From the IMG/VR virus record IMGVR_UViG_3300047496_000111, positions 1 through 29,068 of that record: a stretch of DNA of 29,068 nucleotides; one strand, given 5' to 3'. Below are positions 4,822 through 12,544 of this stretch, in pieces. Position 1 is the stretch's first letter. Each line of letters starts with the position of its first letter. The notes under the pieces are model-generated. The model did no database searches, was not told where the DNA came from, and saw only the letters and a program-made list of their open reading frames with translations. The position numbers were made by a program, and so were the translations under genes. Source of the DNA: a virus.

Positions 4822-6792
4822 ATGACGCGCCGTCAGACACTGCTTACGCTTTTTAAAACGAACCGGGTACTGGCGCATGAGTATCTGTTTCGTCATCGCC
4901 ACAAGGAAATCACGCCGCCGTTCCATGAAGAGATGATCGGGCTGCTCAATTGCGATCACCCGCTGGTGGCGCTCGAAGCGTTTCGGGGCGGGGCGAAATC
5001 GACGCGGGCGGAAGAGGACGCGTTGCTCAAAGCGCTGTTCAAAGAAGAAGAATTTATTTTGATCGTGGGCAATTCATGGTCTTCCGCCTGCGAGCGACTG
5101 GCGACGATCCGCCAGGAACTTGAGACGAACGATGCGCTCATTGATTTGTTCGGCGATCAAAAATCTTCCCCGTGGTCTGCCGACGAGCTGGTGCTGGCCA
5201 ACGGCGTCAAGTTGCAGGCACTCGGCGCGCGCCAGTCGATGCGGGGCGTCAAGCACAACAGCGAGCGCCCGACCTACGGCCTGATTGACGATCTCGAGGA
5301 CGAGGAGAGTGTTGCAACCGAGGAGAGCAGGCGCAAGACGGAGCGATGGCTCAACGGGACATTCCGCCCAGCACTCAACCCCAAGACGGGCAAGATTCGA
5401 TTCATCGGCACGGCGTTGCACCCCAAGGCGCTGATCGAGAAGAAATGCAACGACCCTCAGTGGCTGTCGCGCAAGTTTCCGATCTGCTATATTGACGAGC
5501 AGACCGGGCAGGAGCAGGCAACCTGGCCGGACAGGTTCCCCATGGAGTGGATTGTGGCGACGCGTCAGGATTATATCGGGAGCGGCAACCTCACGGAGTT
5601 TGAGCAGGAGTATATGTGTCGGGCCGAGGATGAAGCAGGCAAACCCTTCCAGGCCAGCATGATACGTGTTGCGGCGGCGCCGGCGGTCTACATGCCGATC
5701 GACATTATTGTTGACCCGGCACGCACGATCAAGCAACGCAGCGCGCGCACGGGGTACGCGGCGACAAGCTGGCTTGGCAATCATCTGTACGTGCATGAGG
5801 CCTTCGGAGCGTTTCATTTGCCGGACCAGTTGATCAACACGGTCTTTGAACTCAATGCGCGCTACAACCCCGCCCAGATCGGGATCGAAAGCAATGCGCT
5901 CGAAGAGTTCATCATGCAGCCGCTGCGCGCCAAAGCCATTGAACGGGGCATTAGCCTGCCATTGGTCGACTTGCGGGCGCCCAACGATAAGGACGGATTC
6001 ATTAAAGGCTTGCAGCCGTTCTACAAGGCAGGCGCAGTGACGCATGTCAAACATCTGCCAGACCTCGACCAGGAGCTTCTGCAGTTCCCGACCGGACGCA
6101 AGGATGTGCCCAACGCGCTGGCGTACGCGCCGCGCATGCGGGCGGGACGGCCGGTCTATGAGGATTTCACCGGTGAGCATATTGCGCCGGTACTTGAGGT
6201 GCATCCCGGGTCGCCCAAGTGGTTGGCCGTCTCTGCGCGCCCGGCGATGGTGTGCGCGGCGCTCATGCAGCATATCAACGGAGTGCTGCGGGTCTACGCC
6301 AACTGGGTGGTCGACAAGCCGCCGCTCGAGTGCCTGACAAGCATCGTCTGCGAAGCGGCTATGGCAGCCGAAGGTCCCCTGAAGCTTATCGCGCCGCTTG
6401 AACAGTTTGATCGCTACACCAACCAGGGCCTGCCTGCCGCGTTCCGGCAGCACAATTATGTTGTGACGCGCGGCGGCTATGCATCGAAGGCAGAAGGAAT
6501 ACTCAAGAACTTTCTGATAAGTCGCCCGCGCGGCGAGCCTGCTTTCATGGTCGCGGAAGAAGCGCGGTGGACCATCAACGGGCTGGCACGCGGCTATGCG
6601 CGGGCGCTCGGCAAAGGCGGCGTGCTTGCGGATCATCCGACGGATAATCAATACTGCGTGCTCGGGGAAGCGATCGAGGTTTTTGCGGCGTATGTTGAAC
6701 GCGCTGGCAAAGCAGATGACAATATGACAGAAGCACGCTATGCTATCGCATCCGATGGACGTCGATTCATGACAAGTTTGCCGAGGCGATAG
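4822..6792 (+). CDS. terL: Terminase large subunit (packaging ATPase and nuclease)
   Basis: Motor of DNA packaging, acting at the portal of the empty capsid. The start at 4822 (MTRRQTLLTLF) is one base after the KTSC stop; a 34-codon upstream extension lies inside the KTSC gene and was rejected. The Walker A is FRGGAKST (residues 54-61), the Walker B YGLIDDLED (152-160) and the coupling motif FIGTAL (194-199). An RNase H-fold nuclease follows, with probable metal ligands D298 (IIVDPART), E356 (IGIESNALEEF) and D428 (GRKDVPNAL). The product is 656 aa, longer than the usual 450-550. Residues about 450-640 look like a second RNase H-type module without the first acidic residue (LAVSARPAMVC). That second reading is inference. 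Confidence 0.92.
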   Translation: MTRRQTLLTLFKTNRVLAHEYLFRHRHKEITPPFHEEMIGLLNCDHPLVALEAFRGGAKSTRAEEDALLKALFKEEEFILIVGNSWSSACERLATIRQELETNDALIDLFGDQKSSPWSADELVLANGVKLQALGARQSMRGVKHNSERPTYGLIDDLEDEESVATEESRRKTERWLNGTFRPALNPKTGKIRFIGTALHPKALIEKKCNDPQWLSRKFPICYIDEQTGQEQATWPDRFPMEWIVATRQDYIGSGNLTEFEQEYMCRAEDEAGKPFQASMIRVAAAPAVYMPIDIIVDPARTIKQRSARTGYAATSWLGNHLYVHEAFGAFHLPDQLINTVFELNARYNPAQIGIESNALEEFIMQPLRAKAIERGISLPLVDLRAPNDKDGFIKGLQPFYKAGAVTHVKHLPDLDQELLQFPTGRKDVPNALAYAPRMRAGRPVYEDFTGEHIAPVLEVHPGSPKWLAVSARPAMVCAALMQHINGVLRVYANWVVDKPPLECLTSIVCEAAMAAEGPLKLIAPLEQFDRYTNQGLPAAFRQHNYVVTRGGYASKAEGILKNFLISRPRGEPAFMVAEEARWTINGLARGYARALGKGGVLADHPTDNQYCVLGEAIEVFAAYVERAGKADDNMTEARYAIASDGRRFMTSLPRR

Positions 6793-8919
6793 ATGAAAAT
6801 TAAGGAACTGCCGAGTGACGAGCCGGAGGACAACGACGAAGACGATGCGGTCGACGTTGATCTTGAGGACCGCTCGAAGGATTATTCCGAAGTAAAATAT
6901 GTTCAGAAGCAACTCGCAAAAATTTATACAGTTGTCGAGAAAGCATTTGAAGATAAACAGGATCAGACAAACCTCGTTGAAGAGTGCTGGGATATTTATA
7001 ACTGCACCCTCAATGAGAATCAGGCGTATATCGGCACGTCGCAAATTTATGTGCCGATTGTGCGCGACGCGATGGCTGCGCGTGAGACGCGCTTCATTAA
7101 CATGCTATTCCCGCAGTCGGGCCGTTATGCCGACGTCATTGCGGAAGACGGCCATACGCCGTATGATTTGATTGCACTGCTTGATTACTATGTCTCGCAG
7201 GCGAAGCTGCGCAACAATATTGTTCCCGCCATGATTCGCGCGGGCGACATCAGCGGCAACTATGCACTTTATGTTGAATGGGGCTCAAACTCGCGCTTTA
7301 TCGTCAGCAAAGAAAAAGTGCCTGAAATTTTAGTTGAAGGCAAACCTGTTGACGGCAGTCCTGAATACGATGACGTGACCTACGAAGAAGTCAAAGACCA
7401 GAAGATGGTGGTGAGCGTGCTTGATGTGCGCAATCTTGCGGTGCTGCCAACACAGGTCGACGATATTGAAGATGCGGAGATTGTTGCGATTGCATTGCGC
7501 TATACGGAAGAAAAAATTAAGCAGTGCATCCGCGACGGCATCTTTACAAAAGAAGCAGGCAAAGCGCTCCTGCGCAACATGATGTCGACGACCAGCGCGG
7601 TCAATCAAACCAACACTGCAAAGAAAGCGGCATCGGCCGCGGGCGTGAAGACCGATAGCAAGGGCAACAAGACGGCACTTATTTATCAAGTTTGGACAAA
7701 GCTGAAGCTTAAAGGCGAGCAGCGCATGATGGTGGCGCATTTTGCGGGGCAGGATCTTTATCTGGGTTGCAAACGCAATCCTTATTGGAACGACCGGGTG
7801 CCGGTGTTGCTGCAAGCTGTCGAGAAGGAAGGTGATTCCATCTGGGGCAAGTCGCAGGTCGAGCCGGTTAAAGCCATGCAGTACGGCGCCAATGACGCTG
7901 CCAATATGGGCATGGACTCAGCGCAGTATGCGCTGCTGCCGATTGTGATGACTGACCCGGAGAAGAATCCGCAAGTGGGCTCAATGATCCTTAGCATGGC
8001 GGCCATCTGGGCGACGGACCCTAACTCGACCAAATTTGCAAACTTTCCGGCGTTGTGGAAAGATTCAATGTCGCTTGTGGCAAATTTGAAAGAGCAGATT
8101 CAGCAGTCGCTCGGCGTCAATGCATCAATGATCCCTCACGGCAACGGGGCAAAGAAGCCTTCTCAGGCGGAAGTGGCGCAAGCGCAGCAGGTCGCGCTCG
8201 AGAGCGTCAACGATAATATTTCTATCCTTGAAGCAATTTTATCACAGCTGCTTGAATGGTGCTACGATCTGGATTATCAGTACCGCACAAAAGCGATCAC
8301 GGTTAAGAAGTTCGGACAGCTGGGCTTACAGGCTTCGATGGATCAGGTCGAGCCGTTTCAAACGCGCCAGCGCCTGACATTCAAATGGTATGGCGTTGAA
8401 GCGACCAAAGCAATGCAACAGGTTCAGCAAATGATTTCGTGGGGCAACGTGCTTAAAGGCATGCCGCCGCAATTGCTCAATGGGCGCAAGGTGGATCTGG
8501 GGCCGATGCTGGAATATATTACGGAAGTAACGTGCGGACCACGCATTGCGCCGCATGTGCTTGTTGATCAGCGGCATCAATTGAGCGTTGATTTTGAAAT
8601 GGAAAATGAGCTGATGGAAAATATGTTCCCTGTGCAAGTGCATGACATGGACGACGATGTTGCGCACATCCAGGCACACATGGCAAAGTACCAGCAGCAT
8701 CCGATTGAATATATCAAAGGCCACATCCTTGAACATATTCAGCAGCTGAAAAAGAAAGCAGCTGCGCAACAGCAAAGCGCACTGCCTGCGCCCGGCGGAC
8801 AAGGCGGCGCAGGAGGCGCTCCGCGGTCGGGCGCGCAAGTGCAGCCACCTACCGGCGCGCAAAACCCTCCCGGTGCTGTACATCCTGACCAGATGCCGAT
8901 GGCACCTCCGCGCAAGTAG
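6793..8919 (+). CDS. Portal protein
   Basis: The 708-aa product has the length and position of a podoviral portal, the dodecameric ring at the capsid vertex that TerL docks onto. The start follows the TerL stop directly, with GAGG upstream. An acidic N-terminus (EPEDNDEDDAVDVDLEDR) leads into the wing and stem (VPIVRDAMAARETRFINMLF). The region DISGNYALYVEWG and the later NASMIPHGNGAKKPSQAEVA are typical of this portal class. The C-terminus is Gln/Ala/Gly/Pro-rich, disordered and probably inside the capsid. The assignment rests on context and overall pattern rather than on a catalytic motif. Confidence 0.88.
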   Translation: MKIKELPSDEPEDNDEDDAVDVDLEDRSKDYSEVKYVQKQLAKIYTVVEKAFEDKQDQTNLVEECWDIYNCTLNENQAYIGTSQIYVPIVRDAMAARETRFINMLFPQSGRYADVIAEDGHTPYDLIALLDYYVSQAKLRNNIVPAMIRAGDISGNYALYVEWGSNSRFIVSKEKVPEILVEGKPVDGSPEYDDVTYEEVKDQKMVVSVLDVRNLAVLPTQVDDIEDAEIVAIALRYTEEKIKQCIRDGIFTKEAGKALLRNMMSTTSAVNQTNTAKKAASAAGVKTDSKGNKTALIYQVWTKLKLKGEQRMMVAHFAGQDLYLGCKRNPYWNDRVPVLLQAVEKEGDSIWGKSQVEPVKAMQYGANDAANMGMDSAQYALLPIVMTDPEKNPQVGSMILSMAAIWATDPNSTKFANFPALWKDSMSLVANLKEQIQQSLGVNASMIPHGNGAKKPSQAEVAQAQQVALESVNDNISILEAILSQLLEWCYDLDYQYRTKAITVKKFGQLGLQASMDQVEPFQTRQRLTFKWYGVEATKAMQQVQQMISWGNVLKGMPPQLLNGRKVDLGPMLEYITEVTCGPRIAPHVLVDQRHQLSVDFEMENELMENMFPVQVHDMDDDVAHIQAHMAKYQQHPIEYIKGHILEHIQQLKKKAAAQQQSALPAPGGQGGAGGAPRSGAQVQPPTGAQNPPGAVHPDQMPMAPPRK

Positions 8920-8929
8920 CAATATGATT

Positions 8930-8959
8930 TTGATTGCAAGTAGCTAAACGTATGATACT
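8930..8959 (+). promoter_or_regulatory. Weak promoter candidate before the scaffold gene
   Basis: TTGATT at 8930-8935 is followed by TATGAT at 8951 (15-base spacing) or GATACT at 8954 (18-base spacing) in an AT-rich stretch after the portal gene. It would drive scaffold and capsid, which phages often need in excess. Neither -10 is well spaced, so this is only a suggestion. Confidence 0.25.
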
Positions 8960-8978
8960 ATTTTGATACTTCCGCTTA

Positions 8979-9043
8979 ATCCCCGTAAGGGATCGCATCG
9001 AGTCACTGCCGTTAGCAGTTCACGCGTCGTTACCGTTAGTAAC
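8979..9043 (+). other. Three tandem mini-hairpins with near-identical loops
   Basis: Between portal and scaffold lie three perfect 5-bp stems with 5-nt loops: ATCCC-CGTAA-GGGAT (8979-8993), ACTGC-CGTTA-GCAGT (9005-9019) and GTTAC-CGTTA-GTAAC (9029-9043). Starts are 26 and 24 bases apart. The stems differ in sequence but the loops are nearly constant (CGTAA, CGTTA, CGTTA), which suggests the loop is what is recognised. The last one ends three bases before the CATAGGAGTAGGAC leader of the scaffold gene. Confidence 0.7.
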
Positions 9044-9045
9044 CC

Positions 9046-9062
9046 CATAGGAGTAGGACATG
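9046..9062 (+). promoter_or_regulatory. Repeated ribosome-binding leader CATAGGAGTAGGACATG
   Basis: This 17-base stretch, including the start codon, is identical before the scaffold gene (9046-9062) and the 168-aa head gene (11599-11615). A shortened relative, CATAGGAGGACACAATG, precedes the gene at 12146. Conservation beyond the AGGAG core suggests either duplicated gene starts or selection for strong initiation of head genes. Confidence 0.6.
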
Positions 9063-9830
9063 GCTGAAGATTTAGAAGAAGATGATTTGCATAACGATCC
9101 TTCCGACGAACCGGAAGGAGAAGAAGACGAGGTTACTGAAGCGGAAGACGTCGAAGAAGACGACACGAAGCAAGAAGAAAGTGACGCTGAGGAAGAAGAT
9201 ACAGTTGCTGGCGCAGCAGGAAAAGGCGATGAGGAGCCTGCCCCCCAAAGCCGCGCCGCAGCTCGGATTTCAAAATTAAACCGCGAGCTGCGCGAAGAAC
9301 AAGCGCGGCGGATTAAAGCGGAAACACTAGCTGAGGAACGCGCGCGAGGCGCGGCGCCTCAAAATGGAGGGACTGAAGAAGCTCGCCGGGCGCGAGAAGA
9401 GAAACTGGCCTTAATGGATCCGATTGAGAAAAGGGAATTTCTCAATCAGGAAAAATTAGCGGACATGGAGTTTAAGGTGCAGGTGTCCGAGCTTCGGACG
9501 GCTGACATGCTGGATAAAAACAGCTACCAGATGCAAGCCGCGAGCAATCCGCTTTACGCTAAGCACCAGGCAGATGTTGAAGCCCGCCTTGCTTCGGAAC
9601 GCCGCGCTGGTCGTAACTGGACCCGGCAGGATATTTTGGAAAAGATTATCGGGGAGAAAGCCTTGAAAACGAAACCAGACGCGAAACAAAAAGACGCCGC
9701 GGCTCGACGGGTAAACTCTTCAAAAGCAAATTCTGTTTCGGCCCGAAGCAATGTTTCTAAGCCGAGCCGGAATCGTGGGGACGACAGCCTCGAAGATCTT
9801 GAGGCCCGACTCGAGAACGTACATTTTTAA
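9060..9830 (+). CDS. Capsid scaffolding protein
   Basis: A 256-aa protein directly before the capsid gene, the usual place for scaffold. Residues 1-65 are extremely acidic (DLEEDDLHNDPSDEP and more). Residues about 68-125 are a charged coiled coil (RISKLNRELREEQARRIKAE). The C-terminus is basic and Ser/Lys/Arg-rich, ending DDSLEDLEARLENVHF. An acidic, helical protein with a basic end that binds capsid subunits is the standard scaffold design. The ATG follows AGGAGTAGGAC. Translation may be influenced by the three hairpins just upstream. Confidence 0.82.
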   Translation: MAEDLEEDDLHNDPSDEPEGEEDEVTEAEDVEEDDTKQEESDAEEEDTVAGAAGKGDEEPAPQSRAAARISKLNRELREEQARRIKAETLAEERARGAAPQNGGTEEARRAREEKLALMDPIEKREFLNQEKLADMEFKVQVSELRTADMLDKNSYQMQAASNPLYAKHQADVEARLASERRAGRNWTRQDILEKIIGEKALKTKPDAKQKDAAARRVNSSKANSVSARSNVSKPSRNRGDDSLEDLEARLENVHF

Positions 9831-9849
9831 CCGCTGAGGCCGTTGGTGG

Positions 9850-9865
9850 CTAAGGCATAACTTAG
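9850..9865 (+). other. Small hairpin overlapping the capsid gene leader
   Basis: CTAAG-GCATAA-CTTAG forms a 5-bp stem with a 6-nt loop, and its last bases run into the AGGAG ribosome site of the capsid gene. It resembles the mini-hairpins before the scaffold gene in size but not in loop sequence. It could modulate initiation; a chance stem of this size is also possible. Confidence 0.4.
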
Positions 9866-9874
9866 GAGTTACCA

Positions 9875-11224
9875 ATGGGTCAAACTAACCAGTCGAGCAC
9901 ATTTGCGGCTGATATTGAGAACTATATTCAGAAGAAGACTTTGCCGCTCGTGCAACGTCAGCTCGTGCTGTATCAGTTTGGGCAACAATTGCGACTTGAG
10001 AAAAACCGCGGCACGACCTATACTGCTTCGCGTTACGACCGCGTAAACCTGCCGTTCGCACCGCTCTCCGAAGGAGTGCCGCCGACGGGTGAGCAAATGA
10101 CCCTAGTTCAAGTTTCGGCAACCGCGCAGCAATGGGGTGACACGATCACCGTGACTGATGTTGCCGATATGACCATTAAGCATCCGCTGTTCCAAACGGC
10201 GATTAAGCTGATCGCGATGCAGATGTCAGAAACGCTCGAGCGCAACACGGCTAACAACTTGCTCGCCGGTTCCCAGATCAATTACGTCAACAGCCGCGGG
10301 AGTCGTGCCGCGCTTGTGGCCGGGGATGTGCTGAACACCCACGAAGTAAACCGCGCGGTCGGCGCATTGCGTACCATCGGGGCACCTGAATACAACGGGC
10401 AACGCGAAGAAGACGCAAAAGTTACGGCTGGGAAGCCTTCGATGGCTTCAAAAGATCCGCGTGGGTTCCAACATTATGTTGGCGTCATGCACACCTTGGT
10501 TGAACAGGATCTGGGGGAAAACCCTTCGATCGTGCTGGCTTGGACTTACAGCGATATTAACCGACTCTACAACAACGAAGTAGGTGCTTGGCGCGGCGTC
10601 CGTTGGACCCGCTCAAACATGGTGCCCTATTTTGTTGGCAACACCACTACCACCGGCACTGGCGCCACCACTGGCGGCGCGCTTGCAGCGGCCAGCTACT
10701 ACCTCATTTGGACCGGCTCGGTGGCGCAGAACGGCTACGAGCAACAAATTTATCAAGTGTCTTCCGCAATTACGGTAGGCGGCTCCGGCAACGGCTCGAT
10801 CACAACGACCACGCCAAACGTCCCGGGCTATACTTGGAACGTTTACATTGGCACCAGCACCACTCCGACCAACCTAGGCGTCACCGCTTCAGGCCCGACG
10901 AGCGGTCCGTTGGCCGGCCAAGCTGTGAGCATTCCGTCCAACACGGCGGTTACGATCACGGGCGTTGGCGTTTCCCGCACTCCTCCCGCGGCTCCGGCCA
11001 ACGGCGTGACAGTCTTCCCGTCCTTCATCTTTGGCGAAGATTCTTACGGGCAAGTAATGCTTGATGATCCGAAAATGACGTACCTTCAAACGGCCGACAA
11101 ATCTGATCCGCTGAACCAATTGCGGATCGTCGGCTGGAAAGTATTTTACGGCACCATCATTCTCAACCAAAACTTTTTTATGCGGATCGAATCCACGTCG
11201 GCCTTCACCGCAACCTTCGGTTAA
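9875..11224 (+). CDS. Major capsid protein, N4-gp56 type, with Ig-like insertion
   Basis: The 449-aa product shows the N4-gp56/HK97-fold pattern. An N-terminal helix and E-loop region contain RYDRVNLPFAPLSEGVPP (residues 54-71), followed by QWGDTITVTDVADMTIKHPL. The C-terminal part reads YGQVMLDDPKMTYLQTADKS and IVGWKVFYGTIILNQNFFMR. Between residues about 255 and 378 lies a Thr/Gly/Ser-rich stretch that splits the fold. Its strands (YYLIWTGSVAQNGY, NVPGYTWNVYIGTSTTPTNL) resemble an Ig/FN3-type surface domain. The ATG is preceded by TTAGGAG, and a strong hairpin follows the gene. Confidence 0.9.
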   Translation: MGQTNQSSTFAADIENYIQKKTLPLVQRQLVLYQFGQQLRLEKNRGTTYTASRYDRVNLPFAPLSEGVPPTGEQMTLVQVSATAQQWGDTITVTDVADMTIKHPLFQTAIKLIAMQMSETLERNTANNLLAGSQINYVNSRGSRAALVAGDVLNTHEVNRAVGALRTIGAPEYNGQREEDAKVTAGKPSMASKDPRGFQHYVGVMHTLVEQDLGENPSIVLAWTYSDINRLYNNEVGAWRGVRWTRSNMVPYFVGNTTTTGTGATTGGALAAASYYLIWTGSVAQNGYEQQIYQVSSAITVGGSGNGSITTTTPNVPGYTWNVYIGTSTTPTNLGVTASGPTSGPLAGQAVSIPSNTAVTITGVGVSRTPPAAPANGVTVFPSFIFGEDSYGQVMLDDPKMTYLQTADKSDPLNQLRIVGWKVFYGTIILNQNFFMRIESTSAFTATFG

Positions 11225-11241
11225 ATTCCTCCCGGATGGGG

Positions 11242-11265
11242 TGGGGGCAGGGAAACCTGCCCCCA
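11242..11265 (+). terminator. GC-rich hairpin after the capsid gene
   Basis: A perfect 10-bp stem, TGGGGGCAGG with CCTGCCCCCA, is closed by a GAAA tetraloop and followed by TCTTTCTT. It is a likely terminator or attenuator that lowers downstream transcription relative to capsid. It may also protect the 3' end of capsid mRNA. The following T tract is interrupted, so read-through is probable. Confidence 0.75.
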
Positions 11266-11294
11266 TCTTTCTTAAGTATAAAGAAAGGATTTTT

Positions 11295-11603
11295 ATGGCT
11301 TTACTTACGGCAGGAACAGCGGCCACAACCACGCTTCGCGCGCTGCTTGTTACGGGCAACATGGCGGCGCCCGGAACAAACATACAGAATGTCGCATTGT
11401 TTAATGCGGCCGTGAAAGGACAAAACACACAGGCAAATCTCGAACCAACGGCATTTTCGCCTGACGGTTTACTTTTTCTTCCTGAGAAGCGCGGCGTGAT
11501 TCAATGCCGTCCAGGGGATTATATTATGGTTGACCCGACTTCGGGTTGGCCTATTGTTGTATCTGCGCAGGCAGTAACAGGCGGCGGATTCGTTCATTCA
11601 TAG
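11295..11603 (+). CDS. Small head protein, possibly decoration, 102 aa
   Basis: First gene after the capsid hairpin; the ATG at 11295 follows AAAGGATTTTT. I rejected an upstream Met at 11241 that lies inside the hairpin. The product starts MALLTAGTAATTTLRALLVT, is Ala/Gly/Thr-rich and beta-rich later (RGVIQCRPGDYIMVDPTSGW). It has no membrane segment. Position just after the capsid gene suits a decoration or head-completion protein, but I see no motif that proves it. Confidence 0.6.
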   Translation: MALLTAGTAATTTLRALLVTGNMAAPGTNIQNVALFNAAVKGQNTQANLEPTAFSPDGLLFLPEKRGVIQCRPGDYIMVDPTSGWPIVVSAQAVTGGGFVHS

Positions 11604-11612
11604 GAGTAGGAC

Positions 11613-12119
11613 ATGACTAATAAGGATGGCAGCGGCAAAAAGGTAGATGAAAAGCTGAAAGAAGCTTTGAAGATTGGAGATGCTAAACCGGAACACGTCA
11701 CCAAGATTAAGTTTTCGACGGCGACCGAAGATCTTAGCGAAGAAGAACTTTCAGCGCTTGACGCCGAGATCGAAGCAGAGATCGTTAAAGAATTGAAGCT
11801 TGCTAAGATTAAGGAATATAAAGAAAGTAAAAAGCAAGAGGCGAAAAAGCAAAAGCTGTTTAAACACGGCAAAGATGAAGCGGGCGACGACACTGAGGTC
11901 GTGCTGCTTACTTTGGCGCCCCATATGCCTTTTATCCGTTTGGATGGCGCGACTTATTATCCTGGCCGGGCGTATCGTCTAAGCCGCGGCAAGGCAGCCG
12001 TGTTGAAGGAACAAATGTACCGCGGGGATCTTCATGATAACGAGATCGCTGGCAAGAACATGAAAGCTTTCTATGGGCACCGCCCGGAAAATCGCACGAT
12101 CAATCCGAACTCTTTATAG
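11613..12119 (+). CDS. Conserved-looking head-region protein with coiled coil, 168 aa
   Basis: The ATG at 11613 lies in the repeated CATAGGAGTAGGAC leader. Residues about 1-90 are highly charged and helical (KKVDEKLKEALKIGD, and a Lys-rich run near 64-85). Residues about 95-168 form a compact domain: VVLLTLAPHMPFIRLDGATY, then YPGRAYRLSRGKAAVLKEQM and KAFYGHRPENRTINP. I recognise the C-terminal style from phage head-tail regions but not a function. Confidence 0.65.
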   Translation: MTNKDGSGKKVDEKLKEALKIGDAKPEHVTKIKFSTATEDLSEEELSALDAEIEAEIVKELKLAKIKEYKESKKQEAKKQKLFKHGKDEAGDDTEVVLLTLAPHMPFIRLDGATYYPGRAYRLSRGKAAVLKEQMYRGDLHDNEIAGKNMKAFYGHRPENRTINPNSL

Positions 12120-12145
12120 AGTTCAAAACGCCATAGGAGGACACA

Positions 12146-12544
12146 ATGGCAGAAGAAAAAGAGAAACGAGAAACAGGCTATGCTTTTAATTACATTGCGG
12201 ATTTCGGGGCTGGTCAACAGCTTCAAATCACGGGCAGTTTTCCAAAAGACGTGACGGAAAAAGAGATCAGCGTGGAAGTTAAAAAGTTCCGCAACGTGAT
12301 TGAGAAAAACCGGACACAGTCGGGACTTCGTGATTTGCAGGACCGGGTCAATGGATTTGAAAAAACCATTTTCAATCTGCAAGAAACACTGGCTGAGATG
12401 GACGAGCGCAACAAAGGACGGCAGATTCCGTCGAGCGAGAAAAATGCGCGTGAGCAAACGCTCACAGGCATTGCCCATAACATGCGCGAGTTGGAGCAAG
12501 CTCGGAAACTCCTTGCGGAGAAGAAGGCAGAAATAGAGGATTAA
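12146..12544 (+). CDS. Coiled-coil protein, 132 aa
   Basis: The start at 12146 is preceded by ATAGGAGGACACA. A short beta-type N-terminal segment (GYAFNYIADFGAGQQLQIT) leads into a long helical part, residues about 38-132, with heptad spacing (VNGFEKTIFNLQETLAEMDE; LAEKKAEIED). No membrane segment. The gene lies between head and tail genes and its stop touches the next start, so it may assist head-tail joining; that is inference. No family recognised. Confidence 0.6.
   Translation: MAEEKEKRETGYAFNYIADFGAGQQLQITGSFPKDVTEKEISVEVKKFRNVIEKNRTQSGLRDLQDRVNGFEKTIFNLQETLAEMDERNKGRQIPSSEKNAREQTLTGIAHNMRELEQARKLLAEKKAEIED

Noticed and set aside
5074-7044. Minus-strand open frame of 656 codons opposite TerL
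   Set aside because: It is a shadow of the GC-rich TerL gene: composition is His/Arg-rich, no motifs are seen, and it crosses the TerL-portal boundary.
8979-9043. N4-type virion RNA polymerase hairpin promoters
   Set aside because: N4 promoters have 3-nt loops and need a giant virion RNA polymerase. The loops here are 5 nt and no such gene lies in the window.
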